DNA of 64,000 nucleotides from Algibacter marinivivus (GCF_003143755.1 NZ_QFRI01000001.1:1634051-1698050), one strand, 5' to 3'; positions 15,947-25,604 are shown, counted from the stretch's first letter. A program made the numbers and translations. The notes: a model not told the origin generated them from the sequence alone.

Positions 15947-16975
15947 ATGGGATTTTTTGATTTCTTAACTGAAGAAATTGCAATAGATTTAGGTACTGCA
16001 AATACGCTTATAATTCATAACGACAAAGTTGTGGTTGATGCTCCTTCTATAGTAGCACGTGACAGGATTTCTGGAAAAATCATAGCTGTTGGACAAGAAG
16101 CTAGTTTAATGCAAGGAAAAACTCATGAGAACATAAAAACCATTCGTCCTCTCAAGGATGGTGTTATTGCAGATTTTGATGCTTCTGAGCAAATGATTAG
16201 TATGTTTATTAAAAACATACCAGCTCTAAAAAAGAAGTTTTTTACGCCTGCATTACGTATGGTAATTTGTATTCCTTCTGGTATTACAGAAGTAGAGATG
16301 CGTGCGGTAAAAGAGAGTGCTGAGCGTGTAAATGGAAAAGAGGTTTATTTAATACACGAGCCAATGGCTGCGGCAATTGGTATTGGTGTAGACATTATGC
16401 AACCAAAAGGAAATATGGTGGTTGATATAGGTGGTGGTACTACCGAAATTGCTGTAATTGCGCTTGGTGGTATTGTTTGCGATAAATCTGTTAAAATTGC
16501 AGGTGATGTTTTTACTAACGATATTGTTTATTACATGCGAACGCAACATAATCTTTATGTGGGTGAGCGTACTGCTGAAAAAATAAAAATACAAATTGGA
16601 GCAGCTACTGAAGATTTAGAGTTGCCGCCAGAAGATATGAGTGTTCAAGGTCGTGATTTATTAACTGGTAAGCCTAAGCAGGTTTCTATTTCTTACAGAG
16701 AAATTGCTAAGGCTCTTGATAAATCTATTCTTCGTATTGAGGATGCGGTAATGGAAACATTAGGACAAACGCCTCCAGAGTTAGCTGCAGATATTTACAA
16801 TACAGGTATTTATTTAGCTGGTGGTGGATCTATGTTACGTGGTTTAGACAAGCGTTTATCTCAGAAAACAGATTTACCTGTTTATATTGCTGAAGATCCT
16901 TTACGTGCTGTAGTTAGAGGTACAGGTATTACACTTAAAAATTTACCTAAATACAAAAGTGTATTGATAAAATAG
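15947..16975 (+). CDS. mreB: Rod shape-determining protein MreB (actin homologue)
   Basis: A 342-residue bacterial actin of normal length. Nucleotide-binding motifs are visible: the phosphate-1 loop IDLGTANTLI (near residue 13), MVVDIGGGTTEIAVI (phosphate-2) and the adenosine motif IYLAGGGSMLRGL. It polymerises on the inner membrane and guides lateral wall synthesis by the RodA/PBP2 complex. First gene of mreB-mreC-mreD-mrdA-rodA, with spacings of 11 bases or overlaps throughout. The identification is secure. Confidence 0.97.
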   Translation: MGFFDFLTEEIAIDLGTANTLIIHNDKVVVDAPSIVARDRISGKIIAVGQEASLMQGKTHENIKTIRPLKDGVIADFDASEQMISMFIKNIPALKKKFFTPALRMVICIPSGITEVEMRAVKESAERVNGKEVYLIHEPMAAAIGIGVDIMQPKGNMVVDIGGGTTEIAVIALGGIVCDKSVKIAGDVFTNDIVYYMRTQHNLYVGERTAEKIKIQIGAATEDLELPPEDMSVQGRDLLTGKPKQVSISYREIAKALDKSILRIEDAVMETLGQTPPELAADIYNTGIYLAGGGSMLRGLDKRLSQKTDLPVYIAEDPLRAVVRGTGITLKNLPKYKSVLIK

Positions 16976-16986
16976 GCAAATAACCC

Positions 16987-17802
16987 ATGCAACAGATTAT
17001 TAATTTTATAATAAGGAACAAAAACTTTTTGTTGTTCTTGTTGCTGTTTGGTTTTTCGCTTTTATTTACTATCCAATCACATTCTTATCATCGTAGTAAG
17101 TTTATAAATTCAGCTAATTTTTTAACAGGTGGTGTTTATAATTCTATAAATAATATTAATAATTATTTCGATTTAAAAACTCAAAACCAATTACTTACAG
17201 AAGAAAATAAAAGATTGCGTTCGCTTTTAAGCAACAGTGCTATAGCATTGGATTCTGTGTTTACAGATAGCCTGATGTTTGGTAAATCGTATAATTTTTA
17301 TACTTCTAATGTTATAAAGAATAGTTACTCGTTACACAACAATATTTTAACGCTTAACAAAGGTAGAAACGATAGTATTAAGCAAGATTTTGGTGTTATT
17401 TCTCAAAAAGGTATTATTGGTATTGTAGATAAAACAAGTGCTAATTATGCCACAGTTATTTCTATTTTAAATACCACTAGTAGAATTAGTGCACAGCTAA
17501 AAAAAACCAACCACTTTGGTACTTTAACTTGGAATGGGACATCACCTGAATTTAATCAGCTTATTGATATTCCAAAAATTGCACCTGTAGTTAAAGGTGA
17601 TACCATTATAACTTCAGGGAGATCCTCAATTTTTCCAAAAGGGGTGCCAATTGGTATTGTTGAAGATTTTAAATTAGACCAAGCTGAAAATTATTATGAA
17701 ATTAATGTGAGACTTTTTAATGATATGACTAGTGTTGAACATGTTTATATCATTGAAAACGCAAATAAAGAGGAAATTAAAAATCTACTAAGCGATAATT
17801 AA
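16987..17802 (+). CDS. mreC: Rod shape-determining protein MreC
   Basis: A 271-residue MreC with a short cytoplasmic start, one transmembrane helix (about 13-28, FLLFLLLFGFSLLFTI) and a coiled-coil segment (about 60-80, QNQLLTEENKRLRSLL). The paired beta-barrel domains (from about residue 100) include FGVISQKGIIGIVDKTS and ITSGRSSIFPKGVPIGIV. In the periplasm MreC connects MreB to PBP2. It lies 11 bases after mreB and ends immediately before the mreD ATG. Confidence 0.95.
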   Translation: MQQIINFIIRNKNFLLFLLLFGFSLLFTIQSHSYHRSKFINSANFLTGGVYNSINNINNYFDLKTQNQLLTEENKRLRSLLSNSAIALDSVFTDSLMFGKSYNFYTSNVIKNSYSLHNNILTLNKGRNDSIKQDFGVISQKGIIGIVDKTSANYATVISILNTTSRISAQLKKTNHFGTLTWNGTSPEFNQLIDIPKIAPVVKGDTIITSGRSSIFPKGVPIGIVEDFKLDQAENYYEINVRLFNDMTSVEHVYIIENANKEEIKNLLSDN

Positions 17803-18309
17803 ATGAATAGTATTTTTTCTATACATACCATACGCTTTGTTGCTCTAGTATTTGTTCAGGTTTTAATATTTAATCACATTAACTTCCTAGGCTATATAAA
17901 CCCATATATTTATATACTTTTTATAGCGCTATTTCCTGTTAGTAATAATCGTGTTATACTTATTATGCTAAGTTTTCTTTTGGGTATAACAATAGATATG
18001 TTTTTAGATACTGGAGGTATACATGCAGGAGCATCAGTTTTTATAGCTTATATACGTCCTATAGTTTTAAAATCTTCATTTGGAATGATATATGAACACC
18101 AAACCATGAAATTTAATGCGGTAGATTTTGGCTCGAAACTTACCTATTTTACACTACTAACCGTATTACATCATATCGTTTTATTTTCATTGGAAATTTT
18201 TAGCATTTCTAAGATACTTTTAATCTTACAAAAAACGTTATTCTCAAGTATATTCACTATTTTATTAAGTGTTGTTATAACAATAATTTTTAGTAGAAAA
18301 TCTAAATGA
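17803..18309 (+). CDS. mreD: Rod shape-determining protein MreD
   Basis: A 168-residue, very hydrophobic protein with about five membrane helices, the standard MreD form. Position directly after mreC (no gap) and 4-base overlap with mrdA (ATGA) make the call. Sequence conservation of MreD is low, so the identification rests on topology and gene order. Confidence 0.9.
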   Translation: MNSIFSIHTIRFVALVFVQVLIFNHINFLGYINPYIYILFIALFPVSNNRVILIMLSFLLGITIDMFLDTGGIHAGASVFIAYIRPIVLKSSFGMIYEHQTMKFNAVDFGSKLTYFTLLTVLHHIVLFSLEIFSISKILLILQKTLFSSIFTILLSVVITIIFSRKSK

Positions 18310-20243
18310 GACAATTTTTACTTTTCATTTCCATAATAGCTGTAGGTCTTTTATTTCTTTCAAGATTATTCTATTTGCAAGTCTACGATTCTAATAACTA
18401 TAGTCTTTTTGAAGATAATGCGATTAGAAAAGTATATGACTATCCTAAGCGTGGTTTTGTTTATGATAGAAACGGGAAATTACTAGTAGCAAATCAACCA
18501 TCTTATGATGTGATGGTTATTCCGCGAGAAGTGGAACCTTTAGATACTATAGAGTTTTGTTCATTATTAAAAATAGATAAAGAGCAATTCAAAAAAAAGT
18601 ATAAGAAAGCAAGACGCTATTCACCAAGGTTACCATCTGTATTTGTGTCTCATCTATCCAAAGAAGATTATGCTGTTTTACAGGAAAAAATGCGAAAATA
18701 TGATGGCTTTTATATTCAAAAGCGTTCATTAAGAAGTTATGAAACTACAATTGGAGCCAATGTTTTAGGAGATATAGGAGAAGTAAATAACGCAATTATT
18801 AGAAAAGACCCTTATTATAAAATGGGAGATTTAATAGGGAAACAAGGTGTTGAAGCTTCTTATGAAAAAATACTCAGGGGTGTTAAAGGCATTAAGTTTA
18901 TTCAAAAAGATAGATTTAATAGAAATATTGGCCCTTATAAAGAAGGGAAGTTTGATACCATTCCTGAACAAGGAAAAGATATTACCATAACCATTGATGC
19001 GGAACTTCAAGCTTATGGTGAGTTATTAATGCAAAATAAAAGAGGAGGAGTAATTGCTATTGAACCCTCATCGGGTGAAATTTTAGCTATGGTGGCTGCA
19101 CCTACTTACGACCCAAATATTTTGGTAGGTAGGGGGCGCTCAAAAAATTTCACTAAACTTTACAACGATTCTATTGCTAAACCTTTATTTAATAGAAGTT
19201 TACAAGGTGTTTACGAACCCGGTTCACCTTTTAAACTTATGAATGCTTTAATAGCACTTCAAGAAAATGTTTTAACTCCTGAAGAAACCGTCACTTGTTA
19301 TGCAGGGTACAAATACGGTAATAGATTTATGAAGTGTCATTGCAATAGAGGTACTAGAAATAATATGACTGGTGGTATACAACGTTCATGTAATGCCTAT
19401 TTTGCAACTACTTACAGAAAAATTTTAGACAAAAGTGGAAGCGCTTCAGAAGGTATTGATACTTGGAGCAAACATGCTAAAAGTTTTGGTTTAGGTAATT
19501 TTTTAGGTTACGATTTAAAGGTAGGTCAAAAAGGAAGAATTCCTGATAGAGCATATTACAAACGTATTTATCCAAGAACATTCTACTCAACATATACCAT
19601 TTCTAATGCTATTGGACAAGGTGAAGTTGCTACAACACCTATTCAATTAGCCAATATGATAGCTGCTATTGCAAATAGAGGGTATTATTTTACACCACAT
19701 ATTATAAAAAATATTAAAGGCGAAACGCTACCAGAACAATTTACAAAACCAAAGTACACCTCCATTGATAAAGCAAATTTTGAACCTGTAATAGAAGGAA
19801 TGCTACAGGTTTACAAAAAAGGAACTGCATCATCGTTACAAGTTAAAGACATCGAAATTTGTGGAAAAACAGGAACCGTTGAAAATTTTGTAAAAATAGA
19901 TAGCGTAAAAACTCAATTAACAGATCATTCCATTTTTGTAGCTTTTGCTCCTAAAGACAATCCTAAAATTGCTATCGCTGTATTTGTTGAAAACGGTTAT
20001 TGGGGAAGCCGATTTGCAGGTAAAGTAGCAAGTTTAATGATTGAACGTCATATTAAAGGGCATACAACAAGGAAAGATTTAGAAGAATGGCTTTTAAAGC
20101 ATACACTTGAAAACGAATATGCAAAACCATATTCTGGAGAACCTTTTAAAATTAATGGATATACTACTTTACAAATAGTTGAAGAGCAAGAATATTATCG
20201 ATTAAAAAAGGAATTAAACCGAATTAATAATACAGAAAATTAA
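18306..20243 (+). CDS. mrdA: Penicillin-binding protein 2 (peptidoglycan transpeptidase)
   Basis: A 645-residue class B PBP. One N-terminal membrane anchor (about 4-24), a dimerisation domain with RGFVYDRNGKLLVANQPSYDV, then the transpeptidase domain. Its active-site motifs are SxxK in YEPGSPFKLMN (serine nucleophile), SxN as RSCNAYF, and KTGT in CGKTGTVENF. It cross-links lateral-wall peptidoglycan with RodA. It overlaps mreD by 4 bases and rodA by 1 base (TAATG), so all are one operon with coupled translation. Confidence 0.96.
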   Translation: MRQFLLFISIIAVGLLFLSRLFYLQVYDSNNYSLFEDNAIRKVYDYPKRGFVYDRNGKLLVANQPSYDVMVIPREVEPLDTIEFCSLLKIDKEQFKKKYKKARRYSPRLPSVFVSHLSKEDYAVLQEKMRKYDGFYIQKRSLRSYETTIGANVLGDIGEVNNAIIRKDPYYKMGDLIGKQGVEASYEKILRGVKGIKFIQKDRFNRNIGPYKEGKFDTIPEQGKDITITIDAELQAYGELLMQNKRGGVIAIEPSSGEILAMVAAPTYDPNILVGRGRSKNFTKLYNDSIAKPLFNRSLQGVYEPGSPFKLMNALIALQENVLTPEETVTCYAGYKYGNRFMKCHCNRGTRNNMTGGIQRSCNAYFATTYRKILDKSGSASEGIDTWSKHAKSFGLGNFLGYDLKVGQKGRIPDRAYYKRIYPRTFYSTYTISNAIGQGEVATTPIQLANMIAAIANRGYYFTPHIIKNIKGETLPEQFTKPKYTSIDKANFEPVIEGMLQVYKKGTASSLQVKDIEICGKTGTVENFVKIDSVKTQLTDHSIFVAFAPKDNPKIAIAVFVENGYWGSRFAGKVASLMIERHIKGHTTRKDLEEWLLKHTLENEYAKPYSGEPFKINGYTTLQIVEEQEYYRLKKELNRINNTEN

Positions 20244-21520
20244 TGGTTAGGGATACTAACAAGCATTTTAAATTTGATTGGATTACCATTATCCTATTCT
20301 TTTTGTTAGTTGGTTTTGGCTGGTTGAATATTATGTCTGCTTCTCATACGGGTACAGATTTAAACTATTTTGATTTCTCTCAACCATTTGGAAAGCAACT
20401 TGTTTTTATTTTTTTAACCTTCGGATTAGTTATTCTATTACTAGCTATTGATGCTAAGTTTTACGAACGCTTTTCTAGTGTTATTTATATTGTTTCCATG
20501 CTGTCTTTAGTTGGACTTTTTCTGTTCGGGAAAACTGTAAATGGAGCTACATCTTGGTATGCCATTGGCGGTATGACTCTACAACCCAGTGAATTTGCAA
20601 AAACAGCAACAGCTCTTGCTGTAGCAAAATATGTTAGTGATTTAAATACTAATATCAATTCATTTAAAGATCAAATTCGCACCTTTGTAATTATTTTAAT
20701 ACCTGCCTTATTAGTGCTTCTTCAAAACGACACAGGGAGTACTATTGTTTATGGTGCATTCTTTTTTGTTTTATATCGTGAAGGTTTACCAAAATACTAT
20801 TTATCTATTGGTGTTTCAATTATTTTGCTATCTGTACTGTCGTTAAAATTTGGAGCTATAAAAACATCTATTATTGCTTTGTTATTTTTAATAGGTTTTC
20901 ATTTTTTAAGTAAAAAAAGATTACGGATTTTTCAATCTATATTTATTCTTTTAGTTTCAATTGCTATTTCGTTTGGTGTAAAATTCTTTTATCAAAGTAT
21001 TTTAAAGCCTCATCAGCAAGACAGGATAAGCCTTTGGTTACGTTTGGAAAAAGATCCTCAAAAGCTAGAGCAAATGAAACGTACTTTTGCTTATAATTTA
21101 AATGAATCTGAAAAAGCAATTAGTTCTGGAGGTTTTACAGGGAAAGGTTTTATGGAAGGCACCAGAACAACTGGTAAGTTTGTCCCAGAGCAACACACAG
21201 ATTATATTTTTAGTACAGTTGGAGAAGAATGGGGGTTTTTAGGAAGTGCTTTTGTTGTCATTGTTTTTGTTTTACTCTTATTGCGGATTCTACATCTTGC
21301 AGAATTACAAAAATCACAGTTTAGTAGAGTTTATGGTTATGGTGTTGCATCCATCATTTTTATTCACTTTTTCATCAATATAGGAATGGTAATGGGACTT
21401 ATTCCTACGATTGGAATTCCATTACCTATGTTTAGTTATGGAGGATCTGGGCTTTGGGCATTTACTATTCTCATTTTTATTTTTGTTAAATTAGATTCCA
21501 ATAGAATAAACGAATGGTAA
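20243..21520 (+). CDS. rodA: RodA, SEDS-family peptidoglycan glycosyltransferase
   Basis: A 425-residue polytopic membrane protein with about ten hydrophobic helices. SEDS signatures are present: NGATSWYAIGGMTLQPSEFAK, FVPEQHTDYIFSTVGEEWGF (with the conserved acidic residue) and the C-terminal GIPLPMFSYGGSGL. It polymerises glycan strands with PBP2. The ATG shares its A with the mrdA stop. Last clear member of the mre operon, though the deformylase-like gene begins only 31 bases later on the same strand. Confidence 0.96.
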   Translation: MVRDTNKHFKFDWITIILFFLLVGFGWLNIMSASHTGTDLNYFDFSQPFGKQLVFIFLTFGLVILLLAIDAKFYERFSSVIYIVSMLSLVGLFLFGKTVNGATSWYAIGGMTLQPSEFAKTATALAVAKYVSDLNTNINSFKDQIRTFVIILIPALLVLLQNDTGSTIVYGAFFFVLYREGLPKYYLSIGVSIILLSVLSLKFGAIKTSIIALLFLIGFHFLSKKRLRIFQSIFILLVSIAISFGVKFFYQSILKPHQQDRISLWLRLEKDPQKLEQMKRTFAYNLNESEKAISSGGFTGKGFMEGTRTTGKFVPEQHTDYIFSTVGEEWGFLGSAFVVIVFVLLLLRILHLAELQKSQFSRVYGYGVASIIFIHFFINIGMVMGLIPTIGIPLPMFSYGGSGLWAFTILIFIFVKLDSNRINEW

Positions 21521-21551
21521 CCGATAAACGGTATTTAATTATCTCACTCAT

Positions 21552-22181
21552 ATGGGGAAACAATTAATTTTAGTTTTTGGATTGGTTTTAGTTTTTGGAT
21601 GTTCTAGTTCTAAAAATATTTCTAAAGAATCTTTTTCTATTGAAGAAACTAAACTGATTATGAATGCAGATAGCCTGATGCCTATGCGTGTTTATAAGAT
21701 TAATAACAAAAAGGATTCCTTATTGTTAAGAACAAAAAGCAGTTATATAAAACCTAATCCAAAAGATCCTATTTTGCAAAATTTTGTGAAGCGTTTATAT
21801 ACTACTGTAAGAGACAGCATGTCTTTAGGTGTTGGTATTGCAGCACCACAAGTAGGTGTTTTGAAGAACATTATTTGGGTACAACGCTTTGATAAAGAGA
21901 ACTTCCCTTTTGAAGTGTATTTAAATCCAAAAATCACAAAGTATTCTCAAGATTTACAATCGGTTAGAGAAGGTTGTTTGTCTATTCCTGATAGAAGTGA
22001 TATGTTGAATAGTCGTTCTAAAGAGATTCTTATTGAATATGATACTATGGATGGAGAACATAAATCTGAACGTGTTGAACGATTTACAGCAGTAATATTT
22101 CAGCATGAAATAGACCATTTAAATGGTATTTTGTATTTAGACCATTTAGAGAAAGAAATTAACATGGGTAAATCTAAATAG
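21552..22181 (+). CDS. Peptide deformylase homologue with a lipoprotein signal
   Basis: A 209-residue protein. The N terminus is a typical lipoprotein signal: a hydrophobic stretch, then FGC with Cys17 as acyl site and a Ser-rich start. The rest is a complete peptide deformylase domain with all three motifs: GVGIAAPQVG, EGCLSIP (metal Cys) and QHEIDHLNG (the two metal His and catalytic Glu). Normal deformylases are cytoplasmic and act on nascent chains; this one should sit in the envelope. Possible substrates are formyl-peptides in the periplasm or another N-formyl compound. It follows rodA by 31 bases. The fold call is strong, the substrate unknown. Confidence 0.88.
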   Translation: MGKQLILVFGLVLVFGCSSSKNISKESFSIEETKLIMNADSLMPMRVYKINNKKDSLLLRTKSSYIKPNPKDPILQNFVKRLYTTVRDSMSLGVGIAAPQVGVLKNIIWVQRFDKENFPFEVYLNPKITKYSQDLQSVREGCLSIPDRSDMLNSRSKEILIEYDTMDGEHKSERVERFTAVIFQHEIDHLNGILYLDHLEKEINMGKSK

Positions 22182-22238
22182 AGTTATTTTTATCTTTGTT
22201 TAAGAACGCTTAAGAAGTATAATCCAAATTTGATAAAT

Positions 22239-22715
22239 ATGAAAACCAAAATCTTAACCTTAATTATTGTAATTACTACAACTTGTGTCGTTAATGCTCA
22301 AAAAATCAATACTGAAAAAGTATTTGGTGGTTATAAATACACACAAAATAATGAGCTCATTTCTATAGGTGATTTAGTATCTATTATGGAAAATAATACA
22401 AAAGCTCTTGAAATACTGAAAAAAGGAAGGACAAACCGCAGTTTGTCTGGAGTTCTAGGATTTGCTGGAGGTGCTTTAATTGGATGGCCTATTGGAACCT
22501 CAATAGGTGGTGGTGATGCCAACTGGACATTAGCAGGAATAGGTGCAGGACTAGTGGTTGTTGCAATTCCAATATCATCTAGTTCTAACAAAAAAATAAA
22601 CCAAGCCGTGGAAATGTATAATGCTTCTTTAAGCGGAACTTCCTACAATAACTTTAAACCTGAATTTAAAATTATAGCTAATACTAGCGGTGTTGGATTA
22701 TCTATGAATTTTTAA
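22239..22715 (+). CDS. Exported small protein with a glycine-rich hydrophobic centre
   Basis: A 158-residue protein from the ATG at 22239; a TTG nine bases upstream is a less likely start. Signal peptide (MKTKILTLIIVITTTCVVNA, cut near residue 20). The middle (about 73-115) is a Gly-rich hydrophobic stretch (GVLGFAGGALIGWPIGTSIG...GIGAGLVVVAIPI) that could form one or two membrane-inserted helices of glycine-zipper type. Ends in a short beta-like tail. No named family was recognised. The 22728 barrel protein follows by 12 bases on the same strand, suggesting a two-gene envelope unit. Confidence 0.7.
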   Translation: MKTKILTLIIVITTTCVVNAQKINTEKVFGGYKYTQNNELISIGDLVSIMENNTKALEILKKGRTNRSLSGVLGFAGGALIGWPIGTSIGGGDANWTLAGIGAGLVVVAIPISSSSNKKINQAVEMYNASLSGTSYNNFKPEFKIIANTSGVGLSMNF

Positions 22716-22727
22716 GATTATAGTCTC

Positions 22728-23312
22728 ATGACTTCTTTTAAACAAAGCATTATAATTGTACTAATATTATTTTATAGTGCTAACGTGTTCACTCAAGACT
22801 CAAGATTAAATCTAGAAGTTAATTACCCAATTCCTATTGATGATAATTTTATTGGAAGAAGCTTTAAAGGTTTTATAGATTTAGGATTAAAATATCATTT
22901 CTCTAAAGTGAAACCAATAAACCTTGGTGTTTCTATAAATGCTGGGTTGTTAAAAAATAATAAAGATGATAGAATTCAACCATTTGATGTCAATATGACT
23001 ATTTTGCAACCTAGACTATTTGCAGAGTTTAGTATAAAATCATTAACAAAGTTTCATCCCTCTGTAGGATTTGGATATAGCTTTATAAGCGCTAAAGCTA
23101 GAAATTTTGACAATTTTAACACACAAATTAATACAAGTGAAAACGTAAATGGATTTAACTTAAATTTAGGTATAGCACTTGATGTTTCAGAAAAATTATT
23201 TACCCAATTTCAATATGATTTTATAAAAATTAATCTTGATAAAGGTGTCCCAAAAAATAAATACAACTCTAATGTCAATATTCTTAAAATTGGTTTAGGA
23301 TATCGATTTTAA
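22728..23312 (+). CDS. Small outer-membrane beta-barrel protein
   Basis: A 194-residue protein with a signal peptide (about 1-22, cut after FTQ). Alternating strands follow, and the C terminus is KIGLGYRF, the terminal aromatic signature for outer-membrane insertion. Size fits an eight-stranded barrel of the OmpW/OmpX class. It lies 12 bases after the glycine-rich protein. No specific ligand can be inferred. It converges on gldC, whose end is 14 bases away, without an obvious strong terminator between them. Confidence 0.75.
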   Translation: MTSFKQSIIIVLILFYSANVFTQDSRLNLEVNYPIPIDDNFIGRSFKGFIDLGLKYHFSKVKPINLGVSINAGLLKNNKDDRIQPFDVNMTILQPRLFAEFSIKSLTKFHPSVGFGYSFISAKARNFDNFNTQINTSENVNGFNLNLGIALDVSEKLFTQFQYDFIKINLDKGVPKNKYNSNVNILKIGLGYRF

Positions 23313-23326
23313 AACAAGAGTTGGTA

Positions 23327-23662
23327 TTATTTTTTTAACTCTAATTTCTCTGCAAAATAATCGCAAAAATCTTTCATAGTTGCACTCATTTTATCATCTT
23401 GAGTTGCTCTGTAAAATGTATCACTCATGGCCACTAAAGTTTGATGAAAAAATACTTTCATTTCATCCACCGGCATATCTTTAGTCCATAAATCTATACG
23501 TAAAGCTTCTTGTGTTTTAGAATCCCATACCGCCAACATCATAGCTTTTGCTTCTTCATTTGTAATGCCTCCATCTTGCGCTGTCCAATGTAGTTTTTCT
23601 GGAATGCGATTTTCATCCAATTCTATATTGAGCTCTATTTTTGAAGTTTTAGTGTCTGCCAT
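23327..23662 (-). CDS. gldC: Gliding motility protein GldC
   Basis: A 111-residue soluble protein matching flavobacterial GldC over its whole length (KIELNIELDENRIPEKLHWTA...). GldC supports gliding in Flavobacterium, where its loss reduces but does not abolish spreading. It lies 2 bases after gldB in the same direction, the standard gldB-gldC order. No signal peptide or membrane helix, so cytoplasmic. The biochemical role is unknown. Confidence 0.95.
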   Translation of the reverse strand: MADTKTSKIELNIELDENRIPEKLHWTAQDGGITNEEAKAMMLAVWDSKTQEALRIDLWTKDMPVDEMKVFFHQTLVAMSDTFYRATQDDKMSATMKDFCDYFAEKLELKK

Positions 23663-23664
23663 TT

Positions 23665-24627
23665 CTATTTTCGTGGTTTAAACTTTGAATTGTTAAAAAT
23701 ATCTTCAGTGCTTTTTATAAGCATATCTTTTAAAGTTACATCGTTCTGTTTCATATAAGCGCGTACAATTTGCCAACCTATATATTGTCCAATTCGCCCA
23801 GGAGAATCAGCATCAATTTCTTCTAAATAAAATTTAGAAAAAGGAGCAGGGTTTATAAATCTACTTGGTAATTTAGAATCTGTGCTAAATAGTAATTCTT
23901 TACTTATAAAAAACCGCCAAATTTGACTTTCGTTTGCTTTAGCCCAATCAAATTTTGCTTCAGTGAAACCTATTCGTTCTGCTTCAGTTTTAAAGGGAAT
24001 CATTACATCTTTAAAATATAATAGTTTTCCAAAATAAATCATTTCGTCAAGTAATGTTTTACGGTTTGGATGGTAAGTGTATTTTTCAGCATAAGCATTA
24101 GCTAGGTCAACTACAATTTGTTCTTTATTTAAATTAGCTTTTAAAAAATTAGCAATCCCTCCATAGAACTCATGATTACTTCCTAAATAAGAATCTAATG
24201 CTATTAATGAGATAGTATCAGTTACTATTATTCTGTTTCTAAAATCAACATCACTTGTTGTGGTAATAATCCTTGGGGGGTTAAATTCTGGATAGATGTA
24301 TTTTAAATGATTGAATAATGATTCAATTTCAGATTCAATGTTCTCAAAGTTTGAAAAAGTTTTATTGACTTCATTAAAAAGTTCAATCTGTAAAGTGTCT
24401 TCTTTTTTTGCTAACCAAAATGAATCATCATATTTCTCAGAAAACATAAATGGATATGCCTTTTTTAAGTCTGAGAGTTTTTCTGGTGTAATTTTGGCAA
24501 ATAACTTATCAAAACGTTCAATTTTTACATCAGTATTTATGTTTGCTATCTCTTGTTCTAAAGCTTTTTCTTTTTTACAAGAAATAACAATTGTTGCAAT
24601 AAATAAAAACAATAGTATATACTTCAT
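23665..24627 (-). CDS. gldB: Gliding motility lipoprotein GldB
   Basis: About 320 residues from the ATG at 24627, chosen because it gives a clean lipoprotein signal (MKYILLFLFIATIVISC, lipobox VISC). An upstream in-frame ATG at 24645 would add six residues before it. GldB is an envelope lipoprotein required for gliding. Conserved features seen: DVKIERFDKLF, a FSEKYDDSFW region, and a C-terminal GRIGQYIGWQIVRAYM motif of the GldB family. It starts a minus-strand gldB-gldC pair, divergent from nadE. Confidence 0.93.
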   Translation of the reverse strand: MKYILLFLFIATIVISCKKEKALEQEIANINTDVKIERFDKLFAKITPEKLSDLKKAYPFMFSEKYDDSFWLAKKEDTLQIELFNEVNKTFSNFENIESEIESLFNHLKYIYPEFNPPRIITTTSDVDFRNRIIVTDTISLIALDSYLGSNHEFYGGIANFLKANLNKEQIVVDLANAYAEKYTYHPNRKTLLDEMIYFGKLLYFKDVMIPFKTEAERIGFTEAKFDWAKANESQIWRFFISKELLFSTDSKLPSRFINPAPFSKFYLEEIDADSPGRIGQYIGWQIVRAYMKQNDVTLKDMLIKSTEDIFNNSKFKPRK

Positions 24628-24672
24628 TGAAAACTTAAACGACATAAATTTTTATAAATTGAGTGTATAGGT

Positions 24673-24680
24673 TATTTTTG
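24673..24680 (+). promoter_or_regulatory. Candidate -7 promoter element of nadE (TATTTTTG)
   Basis: Exact TAnnTTTG match 40 bases before the ATG at 24720. It lies downstream of the in-frame GTG at 24663, so a transcript started here cannot use that GTG; this supports the ATG at 24720 as the true start. Confidence 0.5.
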
Positions 24681-24719
24681 TTTGCAAAGGTACTACTATT
24701 ACATATAAATTCATTTAAA

Positions 24720-25508
24720 ATGCAAACAGAAAAAGTTGTCAATCATATTGTAAATTGGTTAAAAGATTATGCTACAAATGCTGGTGTAAATGGATTTGTT
24801 GTAGGAGTCTCTGGCGGAATAGATTCAGCAGTTACATCAACTCTATGTGCAAAAACTGGACTTGGAGTTTTATGTGTAGAGATGCCTATACATCAAGCAG
24901 CAAGTCATGTTAGTAGAGCACATGAGCACATAGCACAATTGAAAGAACGTTTTGAAAATGTTGATGATACAAGAGCCGATTTAACACCCGTTTTTGAAGA
25001 GTTTAAAACGGAAGTGTTTATGGACGGTGAACAAGCCACAATAGATATGGCTTTAGCTAATACGCGTGCCAGATTGAGAATGACAACACTATATTACTAT
25101 GCTGGACTATATGGATTATTAGTTGCAGGAACAGGAAATAAAGTAGAAGATTTTGGAGTTGGTTTTTATACAAAATATGGAGATGGAGGTGTGGATTTAA
25201 GCCCAATTGCAGATTTAATGAAGTCTGAAGTATACAAGATTGGCGAGTTTTTAGAAGTGCCTGAATCTATTATGAAAGCAGCACCTAGTGATGGTTTATT
25301 TGGTGATGCTAGGAGTGATGAAGATCAAATTGGGGCCTCTTATCCTGAATTAGAATGGGCTATGAAAATGGATGATGAAGGAAAGACAATTAATGACTTT
25401 TCTGGAAGGGAACAAGATGTATTTAAAATTTACAAACGTTATAATAATAATAACAAACATAAGATGATTCCTATTCCAATTTGCGAAATTCCTAGTGAAT
25501 TGATGTAA
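24720..25508 (+). CDS. nadE: NH3-dependent NAD+ synthetase
   Basis: A 262-residue enzyme from the ATG at 24720. An upstream in-frame GTG at 24663 would add 19 hydrophobic residues but lies before the candidate promoter element. It converts deamido-NAD to NAD+ with ATP and ammonia. Seen: the PP-loop SGGIDSAVT (about residue 33), TGNKVEDFGVGFYTKYGDGGVDLSPI, the KSEVYKIGEFL helix and PSDGLFGDARSDEDQIG. No glutaminase domain, so it is ammonia-dependent. It neighbours gldB, a linkage I remember from other flavobacteria. Confidence 0.95.
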   Translation: MQTEKVVNHIVNWLKDYATNAGVNGFVVGVSGGIDSAVTSTLCAKTGLGVLCVEMPIHQAASHVSRAHEHIAQLKERFENVDDTRADLTPVFEEFKTEVFMDGEQATIDMALANTRARLRMTTLYYYAGLYGLLVAGTGNKVEDFGVGFYTKYGDGGVDLSPIADLMKSEVYKIGEFLEVPESIMKAAPSDGLFGDARSDEDQIGASYPELEWAMKMDDEGKTINDFSGREQDVFKIYKRYNNNNKHKMIPIPICEIPSELM

Positions 25509-25604
25509 CTATTGCAGATTATTTAAAAAAGTCTTACATTTACAGCAAGCTTAATCTCTCAACCTAACTATCTCTCAAATAGTTATTAAAAAAAGCTTCT
25601 CATT

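Noticed and set aside
24663-24719. GTG start giving nadE a hydrophobic N-terminal extension
   Set aside because: The GTG precedes the probable promoter element, and NadE family members start at the position of the ATG at 24720.
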